Source: Coccinella septempunctata (Eukaryota; Arthropoda; Insecta; Coleoptera; Coccinellidae). From it: a DNA stretch of 64,000 bases. The position numbers were made by a program, and so were the translations under genes. The DNA is taken from contig NC_058189.1 in assembly GCF_907165205.1 (NCBI RefSeq), forward strand, positions 35,118,270 to 35,182,269, read 5' to 3'. Below are positions 1-9,693 of the stretch, piece by piece. How positions within the stretch are numbered: the first letter of the stretch is position 1; the number at the start of each line of letters is the position of its first letter. The notes beneath the pieces are model-generated. The model did no database searches. It worked only from the letters and a program-made list of their open reading frames with translations, and was not told where the DNA came from.

Positions 1-277
1 TCTATCTCAGACTGCACCGACTAATTATGAACTGCGGTGGACTCTTAGACAAGGCCAAAAGTTGTTCGAGTAGTGGGGATAACTACGACAAGCTCCCAGC
101 GATTCGGTATATAAACCATCGCAGCTTAAGTGTTGCTCAGTGCTTGGGATTGCAGCAGCGCAAACGCTCTACTATTGACCACTTTGATGCTATTCTTGAA
201 CAATTGAGTTGGTCGATCGTCCAGTTTGTGTACATTGGATATTTCTAGCGACTCAATCAAAACGCTTCGTTTTCAAT

Positions 278-523
278 ATGGCGTCGAAATCTGAAAACTA
301 CTCGTACGTAATGTTCGAAGATGGAAATATTATAACCGAGAAGACTTTCCATCTCATTTCATCTAGTAGGCGTTCGGATCGATGCATTATGATATCAGGA
401 GTTGAAAACGCTGGTAGAAGAAGAGTTGAGTTAGGTAGAAATATTTATGAACCAAGAATTACTCCTCAAGATCTCGAAGTTCTGCTCTCTGAGCCATTTT
501 GCTCGATACAAGAACAATATTGA
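278..523 (+). CDS. Array small protein, unit 1 (81 aa)
   Basis: Open from ATG to TGA; differs from the array consensus by E11V. TATA box 108-115, initiator A at 139, so the leader is 139 nt, shorter by a 15-bp deletion shared with units 7 and 14. Because of a T in place of A in the leader, the upstream ORF here is six codons (ATG at 187) instead of three. AATAAA at 612-617. Confidence 0.55.
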   Translation: MASKSENYSYVMFEDGNIITEKTFHLISSSRRSDRCIMISGVENAGRRRVELGRNIYEPRITPQDLEVLLSEPFCSIQEQY

Positions 524-1398
524 GGGGGGAAATTTCATCACGGACATATCATTTAGTTGAATAGATGATCAAAAAATAGGACGAGGATGAATCAGCATCA
601 CTCATTTATTCAATAAAAATTCAAGTATAATAACCACAATTTGCATAGATTTTTGTTTCCTTTTCACTCCAAAGTGAAGTGATATTCGATTATTTGCAAT
701 TTCGAGTATATAAGAATATATACTTTGACATCAAATGTCAGAAATATTCGAATTTTCGAGACCACTGCTATTCTCCAGGTTTGTCCTCTCTTCAAAACAT
801 AGTTGTTTTGACTTTTCAGGAATCAAGATCAGAGTGTCTCTTTTCTATGAATTGCATATGGTATAAGAGTGAAATCGATGAATTAATTACACATAACTCA
901 TTGCAGAGGAATTGTTTCATTATATTCAGTTCTGATTCCACCCTTAGCATATCGCTGCTTGATAGTCTGAAAGTATGGTAAGATTTTCAACATGAAATCA
1001 GTCCCTTCCTATGAAACTGAGCTGTCGCTTTTTTACAATGAGACACTGGCAAGTAATTTCACTGAATCTTATCAAATGAACGATATATAGTCCTTCTTAT
1101 TCAATATATGCCGAAATTTTGGAATCATCCTATTCATCCTAGGCCCAATTTTGATTTTGGAATAATGAAAACAGCATAGAAAAAATGAAAATAACTCGTT
1201 GATGAGGGAATACATAATGGAGCAAAATAAAGAATACTAGTATCATTGTTTTCATCTTCTCAAGTGGCGATAATAATAGAATAAAAATTCTATCTCAGAC
1301 TGCACCGACTAATTATGAACTGCGGGGGACTCTTAGACAAGGCCAAAAGTTGTTCGAGTAGTGGGGATAACTACGACAAGCTCCCGACAGCGATTCGG

Positions 1399-1489
1399 TA
1401 TATAAACCATCGCAGCTTAAGTGTTGCTCAGTGCTTGGGATTGCAGCAGCGCAAACGCTCTACTATTGACCAGTTTGATGCTATTCTAG
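1399..1489 (+). promoter_or_regulatory. Core promoter and leader start of the array unit (unit 2 as example)
   Basis: TATATAAA at 1399-1406, then TCAGT at 1428-1432 with its A (1430) 31 bp after the first T of the TATA box, the canonical distance. AACGC at 1454-1458 falls at +25 to +29, where the Drosophila motif ten element has AACGS; the upstream half of that motif matches poorly. A minimal upstream ORF (ATG at 1478, TAG at 1487; Met-Leu-Phe) follows. In most units the TATA box starts 185 bp before the ATG (170 bp in units 1, 7 and 14). Units 4 and 11 have a degraded box, TATATGAA. The spacing is strong evidence for a Pol II promoter; activity is inferred. Confidence 0.75.
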
Positions 1490-1583
1490 AACAATTGAGT
1501 TGGTCGATCGTCCAGTTTGTGTGCTCTCTCCTCGTGTACATTGGATATTTCTAGCGACTCAATCAAAACGCTTCGTTTTCAAT

Positions 1584-1829
1584 ATGGCGTCGAAATCTGA
1601 AAACTACTCGTACGAAATGTTCGAAGATGGAAATATTATAACCGAGAAGACTTTCCATCTCATTTCATCTAGTAGGCGTTCGGATCGATGCATTATGATA
1701 TCAGGAGTTGAAAACGCTGGTAGAAGAAGAGTTGAGTTAGGTAGAAATATTTATGAACCAAGAATTACTCCTCAAGATCTCGAAGTTCTGCTCTCTGAGC
1801 CATTTTGCTCGATACAAGGACAATATTGA
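1584..1829 (+). CDS. Array small protein, unit 2 (81 aa; reference description)
   Basis: Unrecognised 81-residue protein. I chose the ATG at 1584 because it lies 154 bp after the TCAGT initiator, has A at -3 and G at +4, and the frame upstream of it has no ATG. The protein starts MASKSENYSYEMFEDG. It has no signal peptide and no membrane segment, so it is probably intracellular. It has an arginine run at 47-49, a DLEVLLSEPF stretch near the C terminus and only two cysteines (36 and 75). Acidic residues slightly outnumber basic ones. No known domain is visible. AATAAA at 1918-1923 would give a transcript of about 510 nt. The ORF stays open in 33 of 35 copies. It might instead be the first exon of a longer protein (see unit 5). 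This copy has E79G. Confidence 0.6.
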   Translation: MASKSENYSYEMFEDGNIITEKTFHLISSSRRSDRCIMISGVENAGRRRVELGRNIYEPRITPQDLEVLLSEPFCSIQGQY

Positions 1830-2701
1830 GGAGGGGAATTTCATCACGGACATATCATTTAGTTGACTAGATGATCAAAAAATAGGACGAGGATGAATCA
1901 GCATCACTCATTCATTCAATAAAAATTCGAGTATAATAACCACAATTTGCATAGATTCTTGTTTCCTTTTCACTCCAAAGTGAAGTGATATTCGATTATT
2001 TGCAATTTCGAGTATATAAGAATATATACTTTGACATCAAATGTCAGAAATATTCGAATTTTCGAGACCACTGCTATTCTCCAGGTTTGTCCTCTCTTCA
2101 AAACATAGTTGTTTTGACTTTTCAGGAATCAAGATCAGAGTGTCTCTTTTCTATGAATTGCATATGGTATAAGAGTGAAATCGATGAATTAATTACACAT
2201 AACTCATTGCAGAGGAATTGTTTCATTATATTCAGTTCTGATTCCACCCTTAGCATATCGCTGCTTGATAGTCTGAAAGTATGGTAAGATTTTCAACATG
2301 AAATCAGTCCCTTCCTATGAAACTGAGCTGTCGCTTTTTTACAATGAGACACTTGCATGTAATTTCACTGAATCTTATCAAATGAACGATATATAGTCCT
2401 TATTCAATATATGCCGAAATTTTGGAATCATCCTATTCATCCTAGGCCCAATTTTGATTTTGGAATAATGAAAACAGCAAAGAAAAAATGAAAATAACTC
2501 GCTGATGAGGAACTACATAATGAAGAAAAATAAAGAATACTAGTATCATTGTTTTCATCTTCTCAAGTGGCGATAATAATAGAATAAAAATTCTATCTCA
2601 GAGTGCACCGACTAATTATGAACTGCGGTGGACTCTTAGACAAGGCCAAAAGTTGTTCGAGTAGTGGGGATAACTACGACAAGCCCCCGACAGCGATTCG
2701 G
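1830..2701 (+). other. Inter-ORF part of the unit: octamer, hairpins and two exon-like blocks (unit 2 example)
   Basis: Recurs in every unit. After the polyadenylation signal come: ATTTGCAT at 1945-1952, the POU octamer in reverse; a perfect dyad with 8-bp arms (AGTATATA/TATATACT, 2011-2030) overlapping a TATATAAG; and a second dyad (TGACAT/ATGTCA, 2032-2046). An open block at 2126-2283 is bordered by TTTTCAG and by GTAAGA. A further open block at 2568-2664 follows a pyrimidine-rich TTCTCAAG and ends in TAG, 38 bp before the next TATA box. The block at 2126-2283 is part of a longer frame, open from about 1985, that begins with GTG. I do not call it a separate gene. Confidence 0.5.
1918..1923 (+). 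terminator. Polyadenylation signal AATAAA of the unit (unit 2)
   Basis: AATAAA 88 bp after the TGA, at ATG+334, and present at the same place in the units inspected. It is the first such signal after the ORF, so it fits a short unspliced mRNA. If the longer spliced form exists, this signal would lie inside its first intron. Confidence 0.55.
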
Positions 2702-2886
2702 TATATAAACCATCGCAGCTTAAGTGTTGCTCAGTGCTTGGGATTGCAGCAGCGCAAACGCTCTACTATTGACCACTTTGATGCTATTCTAGAACAATTG
2801 AGTTGGTCGATCGTCCAGTTTGTGTGCTCTCTCCTCGTGTACATTGGATATTTCTAGCGACTCAATCAAAACGCTTCGTTTTCAAT

Positions 2887-3132
2887 ATGGCGTCGAAATC
2901 TGAAAACTACTCGTACGAAATGTTCGAAGATGAAAATATTATAACCGAGAAGACTTTCCATCTCATTTCATCTAGTAGGCGTTCGGATCGATGCATTATG
3001 ATATCAGGAGTTGAAAACGCTGGTAGAAGAAGAGTTGAGTTAGGTAGAAATATTTATGAACCAAGAATTACTCCTCAAGATCTCGAAGTTCTGCTCTCTG
3101 AGCCATTTTGCTCGATACAAGAACAATATTGA
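2887..3132 (+). CDS. Array small protein, unit 3 (81 aa)
   Basis: Open; G16E. TATA box at 2702. The pyrimidine tract downstream (around 3262-3280) is expanded to TTTTTGTTTTGTTTTT, which distinguishes this unit from the others. Confidence 0.55.
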   Translation: MASKSENYSYEMFEDENIITEKTFHLISSSRRSDRCIMISGVENAGRRRVELGRNIYEPRITPQDLEVLLSEPFCSIQEQY

Positions 3133-4196
3133 GGAGGGGAATTTCATCACGGACATATCATTTAGTTGACTAGATGATCAAAAAATTGGACGAGGATGAA
3201 TCAGCATCACTCATTTATTCAATAAAAATTCAAGTATAATAACCACAATTTACATAGATTTTTGTTTTTGTTTTGTTTTTCACTCCAAAGTGAAGTGATA
3301 TTCGATTATTTGCAATTTCGAGTATATAAGAATATATACTTTGACATCAAATGTCAGAATTATTCGAATTTTCGAGACCACTGCTATTCTCCAGGTTTGT
3401 CCTCTCTTCAAAACATAGTTGTTTTGACTTTTCAGGAATCGAGATCAGAGTGTCTCTTTTCTATGAATTGCATATGGTATAAGAGTGAAATCGATGAATT
3501 AATTACACATAACCCATTGCAGAGGAATTGTTTCATTATATTCAGTTCTGATTCCACCCTTAGCATATCGCTGCTTGATAGTCTGAAAGTATGGTAAGAT
3601 TTTCAACATGAAATCAGTCCCTTCCTATGAAACTGAGCTGTCGCTTTTTAACAATGAGACACTTGCATGTAATTTCATTGAATCTTATCAAATGAACGAT
3701 ATATAGTCCTTATTCAATATATGCCGAAATTTTGGAATCATCCTATTCATCTTAGGCCCAATTTTGATTTTGGAATAATGAAAACAGCATAGAAAAAATG
3801 AAAATAACTCGTTGATGAGGAACTACATAATGGAGAAAAATAAAGAATACTAGTATCATTGTTTTCATCTTCTCAAGTGGCGATAATAATAGAATAAAAA
3901 TTCTATCTCAGAGTGCACCGACTAATTATGAACTGCGGTGGACTCTTAGACAAGGCCAAAAGTTGTTCGAGTAGTGGGGATAACTACGACAAGCCCCCGA
4001 CAGCGATTCGGTATATGAACCATCGCAGCTTAAGTGTTGCTCAGTGCTTGGGATTGCAGCAGCGCAAACGCTCTACTATTGACCACTTTGATGCTATTCT
4101 AGAACAATTGAGTTGGTCGATCGTCCAGTTTGTGTGCTCTCTCCTCGTGTACATTGGATATTTCTAGCGACTCAATCAAAACGCTTCGTTTTCAAT

Positions 4197-4442
4197 ATGG
4201 CGTCGAAATCTGAAAACTACTCGTACGAAATGTTCGAAGATGGAAATATTATAACCGAGAAGACTTTCCATCTCATTTCATCTAGTAGGCGTTCGGATCG
4301 ATGCATTATGATATCAGGAGTTGAAAACGCTGGTAGAAGAAGAGTTGAGTTAGGTAGAAATATTTATGAACCAAGAATTACTCCTCAAGATCTCGAAGTT
4401 CTGCTCTCTGAGCCATTTTGCTCGATACAAGAACAATATTGA
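4197..4442 (+). CDS. Array small protein, unit 4 (81 aa, consensus)
   Basis: Matches the array consensus. Its TATA box is changed to TATATGAA (4012-4019), as in unit 11, its partner in the 15-kb duplication. A 9-bp deletion just upstream of the dyad region is also shared with unit 11. Confidence 0.52.
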   Translation: MASKSENYSYEMFEDGNIITEKTFHLISSSRRSDRCIMISGVENAGRRRVELGRNIYEPRITPQDLEVLLSEPFCSIQEQY

Positions 4443-5146
4443 GGAGGGGAATTTCATCACGGACATATCATTTAGTTGACTAGATGATCAAAAAATTGGA
4501 CGAGGATGAATCACCATCACTCATTTATTCAATAAAAATTCAAGTATAATAACCACAATTTGCATAGATTTTTGTTTCCTTTTCACTCCAAAGTGAAGTG
4601 ATATTTGCAATTTCGAGTATATAAGAATATATACTTTGACATCAAATGTCAGAAATATTCGAATTTTCTAGACGACTGCTATTCTCCAGGTTTGTCCTCT
4701 CTTCAAAACATAGTTGTTTTGACTTTTCAGGAATCAAGATCAGAGTGTCTCTTTTCTATGAATTGCATATGGTATAAGAGTGAAATCGATGAATTAATTA
4801 CACATAACTCATTGCAGAGGAATTGTTTCATTAGATTCAGTTCTGATTCCACCCTTAGCATATCGCTGCTTGATAGTCTGAAAGTATGGTAAGATTTTCA
4901 ACATGAAATCAGTCCCTTCCTAAGAAACTGAGCTGTCGCTTTTTCACAATGAGACACTTGCATGTAATTTCACTGAATCTTATCAAATGAACTATATATA
5001 GTCCTTTTTATTCAATATATGCCGAAATTTTGGAATCATCCTATTCATCTTAGGCCCAATTTTGATTTTGGAATAATGAAAACAGCATAGAAAAAATGAA
5101 AATAACTCGTTGATGAGGGACTACATAATGGAGAAAAATAAAGAAT

Positions 5147-5312
5147 ACTAGTATCATTCTTCATAGTTCATGTCCATGCTGATTTAATATTAATAAAATT
5201 CACAGGGAATTGGACAATAGTTTATTCTCAAAGTACTTATAACGAAACGTCGGCGATGTTATAAGTACTTTGAGAATAAACTATTGTCCAATTCCCTGTG
5301 AATTTTATTAAT
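5147..5312. repeat. 166-bp insert carrying a long perfect hairpin, flanked by a direct repeat
   Basis: Compared with other units, 166 bp are added here. ACTAGTATCATT occurs at 5147-5158 and again at 5313-5324; with the preceding AAT the direct repeat is 15 bp. Between them lie about 30 bp of unrelated sequence and a palindrome with two 55-bp arms (5189-5243 and 5258-5312) around a 14-nt loop. It could be a fold-back element or the trace of a template-switch repair event. A 12-15 bp target duplication fits no common DNA transposon class I know of. Confidence 0.85.
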
Positions 5313-5412
5313 ACTAGTATCATTGTTTTCATCTTCTCAAGTGGCGATAATAATAGAATAAAAATTCTATCTCAGACTGCACCGACTAATTATGAACTGC
5401 GGGGGACTCTTA

Positions 5413-5420
5413 GACAAGGC
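5413..5420 (+). repeat. Target site duplication GACAAGGC, left of P element 1
   Basis: The eight bases GACAAGGC occur once in an undisturbed unit and twice here, at 5413-5420 and 11164-11171, flanking the element. Eight bases is the target duplication size of the P superfamily. Confidence 0.95.
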
Positions 5421-5451
5421 CTTAGACAAAAGAAAGAGGAGACGCAGCATG
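5421..5451 (+). repeat. Left 31-bp terminal inverted repeat of P element 1
   Basis: Starts CTTAGACAAAAG and ends in GCAGCATG; its exact reverse complement is at 11133-11163. The match stops after 31 bp. Confidence 0.95.
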
Positions 5452-6274
5452 CAATGACAAATACTGAAGCCAACATTCAAATGTGCAGAACTGAACTGGG
5501 CGATTGTATTACTACGGATTGGGAATTACGCCAAAATCTGTACGACGTTGTCACGTTTCCGGAGATTTCAGATTTATTAGTATCGAATATTTCTAAAGTA
5601 GCAGTTAAGAGTACTATTTTTCTCCTACTATTGATTTTGTAAACATACGAATTGAGTATTCATGCAATGAAATGCTACGAATTTTAAATTTAACAAAAAA
5701 CTGTATATTATTAGGTTTGTTCGTAGAGTGGTTCACAACGGTTGTGAACTATACAGAGCAAGCGCAAATGGATTTTCGCTACCCTAAAATGGAATTGCGC
5801 TTGCTCTGTACAGTTCACAACCGTTGCAAACTACTCTACGAACAAACCTATTCAACCAAAACTGTGTCCACAACATTGCTTCTTTCGTTAGAATTCATCC
5901 CCTCTTAAAATCTATATCCACAGAAAACTTGGGTAAAATCATATAAAAGAAAGTACTTAACCTATTCCCAGTCTTTCCGTTCTTACTTTCACGGCTGAAA
6001 CAACAGAATTCCCAGTTACTTCCAAATTCAACGGTTGTTTAACATTCATCTCTGCTCCACGTGACAACATTGGTTTTCCTAGTTTCATTCATTAATTGTT
6101 TCGCGGCCGATCTAGAGATCGCTGGACCAATCAAAGTGATTTGCCCCGATTTGACATTTGATAGTTGATACATCGTTGCCAACGCGATATCGTCCGATGT
6201 CTACGTGAGTTTAGTGTCGAAAAAGTGTTTTTCCTAGTTTTTTCTGAATATTTTGATAAAAAAACATTTATAAA
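5452..6274 (+). promoter_or_regulatory. 5' noncoding region of P element 1
   Basis: About 820 bp between the terminal repeat and the transposase ATG. It holds the nested MITE, a CACGTG at about 6059-6064, a CCAAT at 6127-6131 and the site at 6171-6191 that resembles one near the right end. I see no TATA box at a usable distance. The start site is not determined. Confidence 0.4.
5714..5848. mobile_element. TA-flanked fold-back MITE inside P element 1
   Basis: About 135 bp bounded by TA on both sides (5712-5713 and 5849-5850). The ends are GGTTTGTTCGTAGAGT and its reverse complement, and the inverted arms extend about 55 bp with a few mismatches around a loop of about 25 bp. A TA duplication with long inverted repeats fits a Tc1/mariner-type MITE. 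It lies in the noncoding 5' part of the P element and is present in copy 2 (20735-20869), so it predates the duplication. Confidence 0.75.
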
Positions 6275-9200
6275 ATGGTTCGTAAGTGTCATGCATGTGG
6301 TAAATTGGACTCATACAACCCCAATTTGAGTTTTCACAGGTTAGTTTTATTTTGCATATCATTGGCGTAGATTGAACAATCTCCTTATAATTTTCTTTCA
6401 GATTTCCTTCTGATATTGAGAGAAAGAATATATGGCTTTCAATTTTGGGCTTAGATGATACAAGAAACTTGCCACAGAATATGTTCTTATGTTCAGAACA
6501 TTTTGAACCCAAAGATTTTGGTTTTCGGGTGAATGGTACCAAATATCTTAAAAATGATGCCAATCCTATTCTAATGAAACAATTCTTTGGACTTACGTCT
6601 TCAAGGTAAGTTTCTATGAACTTCCTAGGTTTTTATTTTAATTCAACCAGTTAAATTGGGATATTCGTGAGGAAAATCTCTGAAAATCATTTACGGATAA
6701 CAGCTATAATAATGCCTAATGTTACGAATGATCAGAGTTGTATAACTGAATTAAATTGAGAAATACGTATCAGTCTTAGACAAAAGTCTTCCTTTTATAT
6801 AAGGTATCAGTAATCATTGGTAAATATAGAAATTATTTAGTATAATTTCATTGAATTGAAACTTTTGCAGCTCCAGTTCCACTGTGAATGAAACTCCCCC
6901 AAGTGCTAAAAGGTATTTATGCAGTTATAATTTACTGTATGAGAATGAATATTGAAAAAATTATGTTTACAGAGATCAACTTCCATCCCTTGATGAAGAA
7001 ATTTATCAGAATATAGATGCTATTGCTTGTTCTCCGAAGAGAAGGTAAAACTTGTATTTATTGTTACATTGCAGACTAACCATATTTTGTGTAATTTTTG
7101 TTTTCAGTGTTGAAAATATTGAATCTCCTGTTGTAAAACTGGAACAACCAGTTGAAAAGTTCGATTTAATGCCTTCCAGCTCTACCGAGAAACCAACTTC
7201 ATCTAAAATTAGAAGGGGAAGGTAAATATTTTATTCAAACGCTCTGCCCAACAATATATTTTATTAACTGTTCCTATAAGTTCATGACTAATTATACTGT
7301 TTCATTTAAGAAAGAGGGCTTATGTGGGAGAAATACATACCAGTGATTTTTCTACACCTGAGAAAAGGAAAAGGAATATGAATATTATAAGGAAGAGAGT
7401 ACAGAGGCAAAATAAAAAGATTCGCATATTACAGCAGTCTGTTCGAAGGATGAAGCATAAAATAACCTCCATGAAAACATTGCTAGACTATTTGAGAGAA
7501 AAATCGCTTATATCAGAATCTGCCGAAGTAACTATATCTGTATGTTTCCTTTTAGTTCATTGTTACAAGTGCATAAATATTATGAAGCACCCAGATTGAA
7601 GAATCTTACTTTTTCAGGCATCTGTCAATCCTGGAGCTGCAAGTGATTTATTCCAAAGAATGTTGAAAGGAAAGCGTAGCCAAAAATATAATCCAACATT
7701 GAGAGCCTTTGCATTAACTTTGGCCTTCTATTCACCAAAAGGGTACAATTTTGTTAGAAAAACCTTCAACAACAGCCTACCTCATTTAGAAACTATCTCA
7801 AAGTGGTACAGATCTGTGGATGGCAGTCCAGGATTCACAAATGAAGCATTAACTGCCTTGTCTCTAAGACAAAAAGAAGTTTCCTATCCGTTATTATGCA
7901 ATCTTGTTATGGATGAAATGTCTATCAGACGTCAAGTTGAATGGACAGGTTCTAAATTCACGGGATATGTGGATGTTGGTACCAACTTAGATTCTGACAT
8001 TCTACCTGAAGCTCGAGAAGCATTAGTCTTTATGCTAGTGTGTTTGAATGGTTCGTGGAAAGTTCCTGTGGGATATTTCTTGGTAAATGGGTTGGTGGCA
8101 ACAGAAAAAGCTGAGTTGGTGAAAAAATGTCTGGGTTTTCTACATGAAAGTGGAATTAAAGTAATTTCGTTAACTTTTGATGGTGCTCCTTCAAACTTTT
8201 CAATGGCTGAAATATTGGGAGCAGATTTCAGTGATCCATCAAATTTGCGAACCAAATTTGAGTGCCCTTTTAGTCAGCATGAAATATTCATTAATCCTGA
8301 TGCCTGCCACATGATTAAGCTGGTGAGGAATTGTTTCGCGTCTAAAAGTGGCTTACGAAATACTGAAAATCTGGAGGTGAAATGGAGTTATGTTTCCAAT
8401 TTAGTAGATAAGCAAGATATTGAAGGCCTGCATGCTGCTACGAAATTAAGACATAGGCATTTACAATGGATGAGAGAAAAAATGAAGGTACGATTAGCAA
8501 CTCAGACACTTAGCAAAAGTGTAAGTGATGCTATAGATTTCTTGAGAGATGATCTTAAGTGTCCTGAATTTCAGGGGTCGGAAGCCACTTCTGACTTTAT
8601 TTTGAAATTCAATAACTTATTTGACATTTTTAACTCAAGAAATACTTGTGCAAAATATTTCTTTAAAAAGCCATTCATGTTAAGTACAGCTGAAGCCTTC
8701 TCAGATTATATGAGCATGATGAAAAGATATATTCTTGGTTTGACATTGAATGGGGTTCCTATCACAAGAAGTGGAAGAAAAACTGGATTTTTAGGTTTCT
8801 TGATTTGTATCGAAAGTTTAGAGCAAATGTACAAGAAATACATTATTGAAGAGAAAATGCTCAAATATCTTCTCACATACAAACTTTCGCAAGACCATTT
8901 AGAGCTGTTTTTTGGATGCATTAGAAGTAAAGGTGGATATAATAATAACCCCACTGCAAGGCAGTTTGAGGCAGCTTACAAGAGGTTGATTGTCCACTCT
9001 CAAATATCTGCTACTGACACAGGAAATGCAATCAATCTGGAATCCATCAGTATCTTGACATGTGGATCTGCAGTTAGCATTCTATCATCTGAACATGCAA
9101 ACAATATTGAAAATGATGATCAGTATGATTCAGTAATGAAAAGTGTGTTTATGGATATGGAGAAATTTGAATTTGCTACCTCAACAGCATGGAATCTCAC

Positions 9201-9693
9201 TCCCTATGCAGAAGATATTGTGGGATATATTTCTGGGTATGTTGTCCGGATACTTGAGAAATTTATTTCATGCCGAAAATGCCTTGATCTTTTGAGAAAC
9301 GATGTAGATGTCTCGCTTCTACAGAAGAGAAAAACTTATGGAAAATTGATTAGGGCCAGCCAATTTATAATTGATGTTTGTAAAGAGGGTGAAAAATTCT
9401 TCAGTTTTTTCCATAAAACCACAAACATTTTGAACAAAAAAGTAGAGCATTTATTACAAGTGCTGATCAGTCAAACGATGCATAATATTAGTTCATCCAT
9501 TTTAGATCATTTCGAAAATCATCTTTACGATGGAAATTTTATTGATGGACACGCAGATCAGTTGATCAAAATGATTTTGAAAAATTATTTTAGAATAAGA
9601 ATCCATCACGAAACAACTAAACTTTTGGATGTTTCAAGAAAAAATAGATCAAGATCTTTAAACACCAAAATTATATTGTTTAGAAATGAATAG
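6275..9693 (+). CDS. THAP-domain P-element transposase, copy 1 (7 exons, 933 aa)
   Basis: Joins exons 6275-6339, 6402-6605, 6871-6912, 6973-7044, 7108-7221, 7311-7539 and 7618-9693. All introns are GT...AG and the frame is kept throughout. Residues 1-90 are a THAP zinc-finger DNA-binding domain: C5, C8, C52 and H55 bind zinc; P24, W33, F56 and P77 match the conserved core. Residues about 166-242 are basic and coiled-coil-like, probably for oligomerisation. The rest is the RNase H-like catalytic part: D341 in LVMDEMSI, D430 in TFDGAPSN and E671 in QDHLELFFG are the likely metal-binding triad, with NPDACHMIKLVRN and GGYNNNP also typical of the P/THAP9 family. Length is close to human THAP9. The role is cut-and-paste transposition in the nucleus. 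No stop or frameshift was seen. Confidence 0.92.

Larger units (their letters stand above)
1..5420 (+). repeat. Tandem array block A: units 1-4 and 5' part of unit 5
   Basis: Direct head-to-tail repeats with a period of 1288-1310 bp, measured between the equivalent ATGAACTGCGG sites at 27, 1315, 2618 and 3928. The next site, at 5392, is 1464 bp on because of the hairpin insert at 5147-5312. The window opens inside a unit, so the array continues to the left. Unit 1 lacks 15 bp of the leader that most units have. The block ends where the P element enters unit 5, between GACAAGGC and its duplicate. Confidence 0.97.

Noticed and set aside
27..248. ORF of 73-84 codons starting at ATGAACTGCGG in each unit
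   Set aside because: It runs across the TATA box, the initiator and the leader in the same strand, so it would need a different upstream promoter. It is better explained as chance open sequence over the promoter.
779..819. 41-nt intron (CCAG|GTTTGT ... TTTTCAG) in the spacer
   Set aside because: Very short for an intron, and removal breaks the frame that is open without splicing in two of three phases. The acceptor alone is kept as a candidate for the longer splice.
1985..2287. ORF of about 100 codons after the small-protein ORF in each unit
   Set aside because: It begins with GTG, has no early ATG in frame and ends exactly on a GTAAGA donor-like site. I treat it as an exon-like remnant rather than a separate gene.
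5298..5642. 114-codon ORF crossing the left end of the P element (and its copy at 20319)
   Set aside because: It is a chimera of array sequence, target duplication and P-element noncoding sequence, so it is not a gene.
5672..5908. 78-codon ORF in the P element 5' region
   Set aside because: It reads through the fold-back MITE and has no protein features.
6234..6563. Minus-strand ORFs within the P element (also 7932-8255, 8706-8954, 10334-10600)
   Set aside because: They are shadows opposite the transposase exons or AT-rich noncoding sequence.
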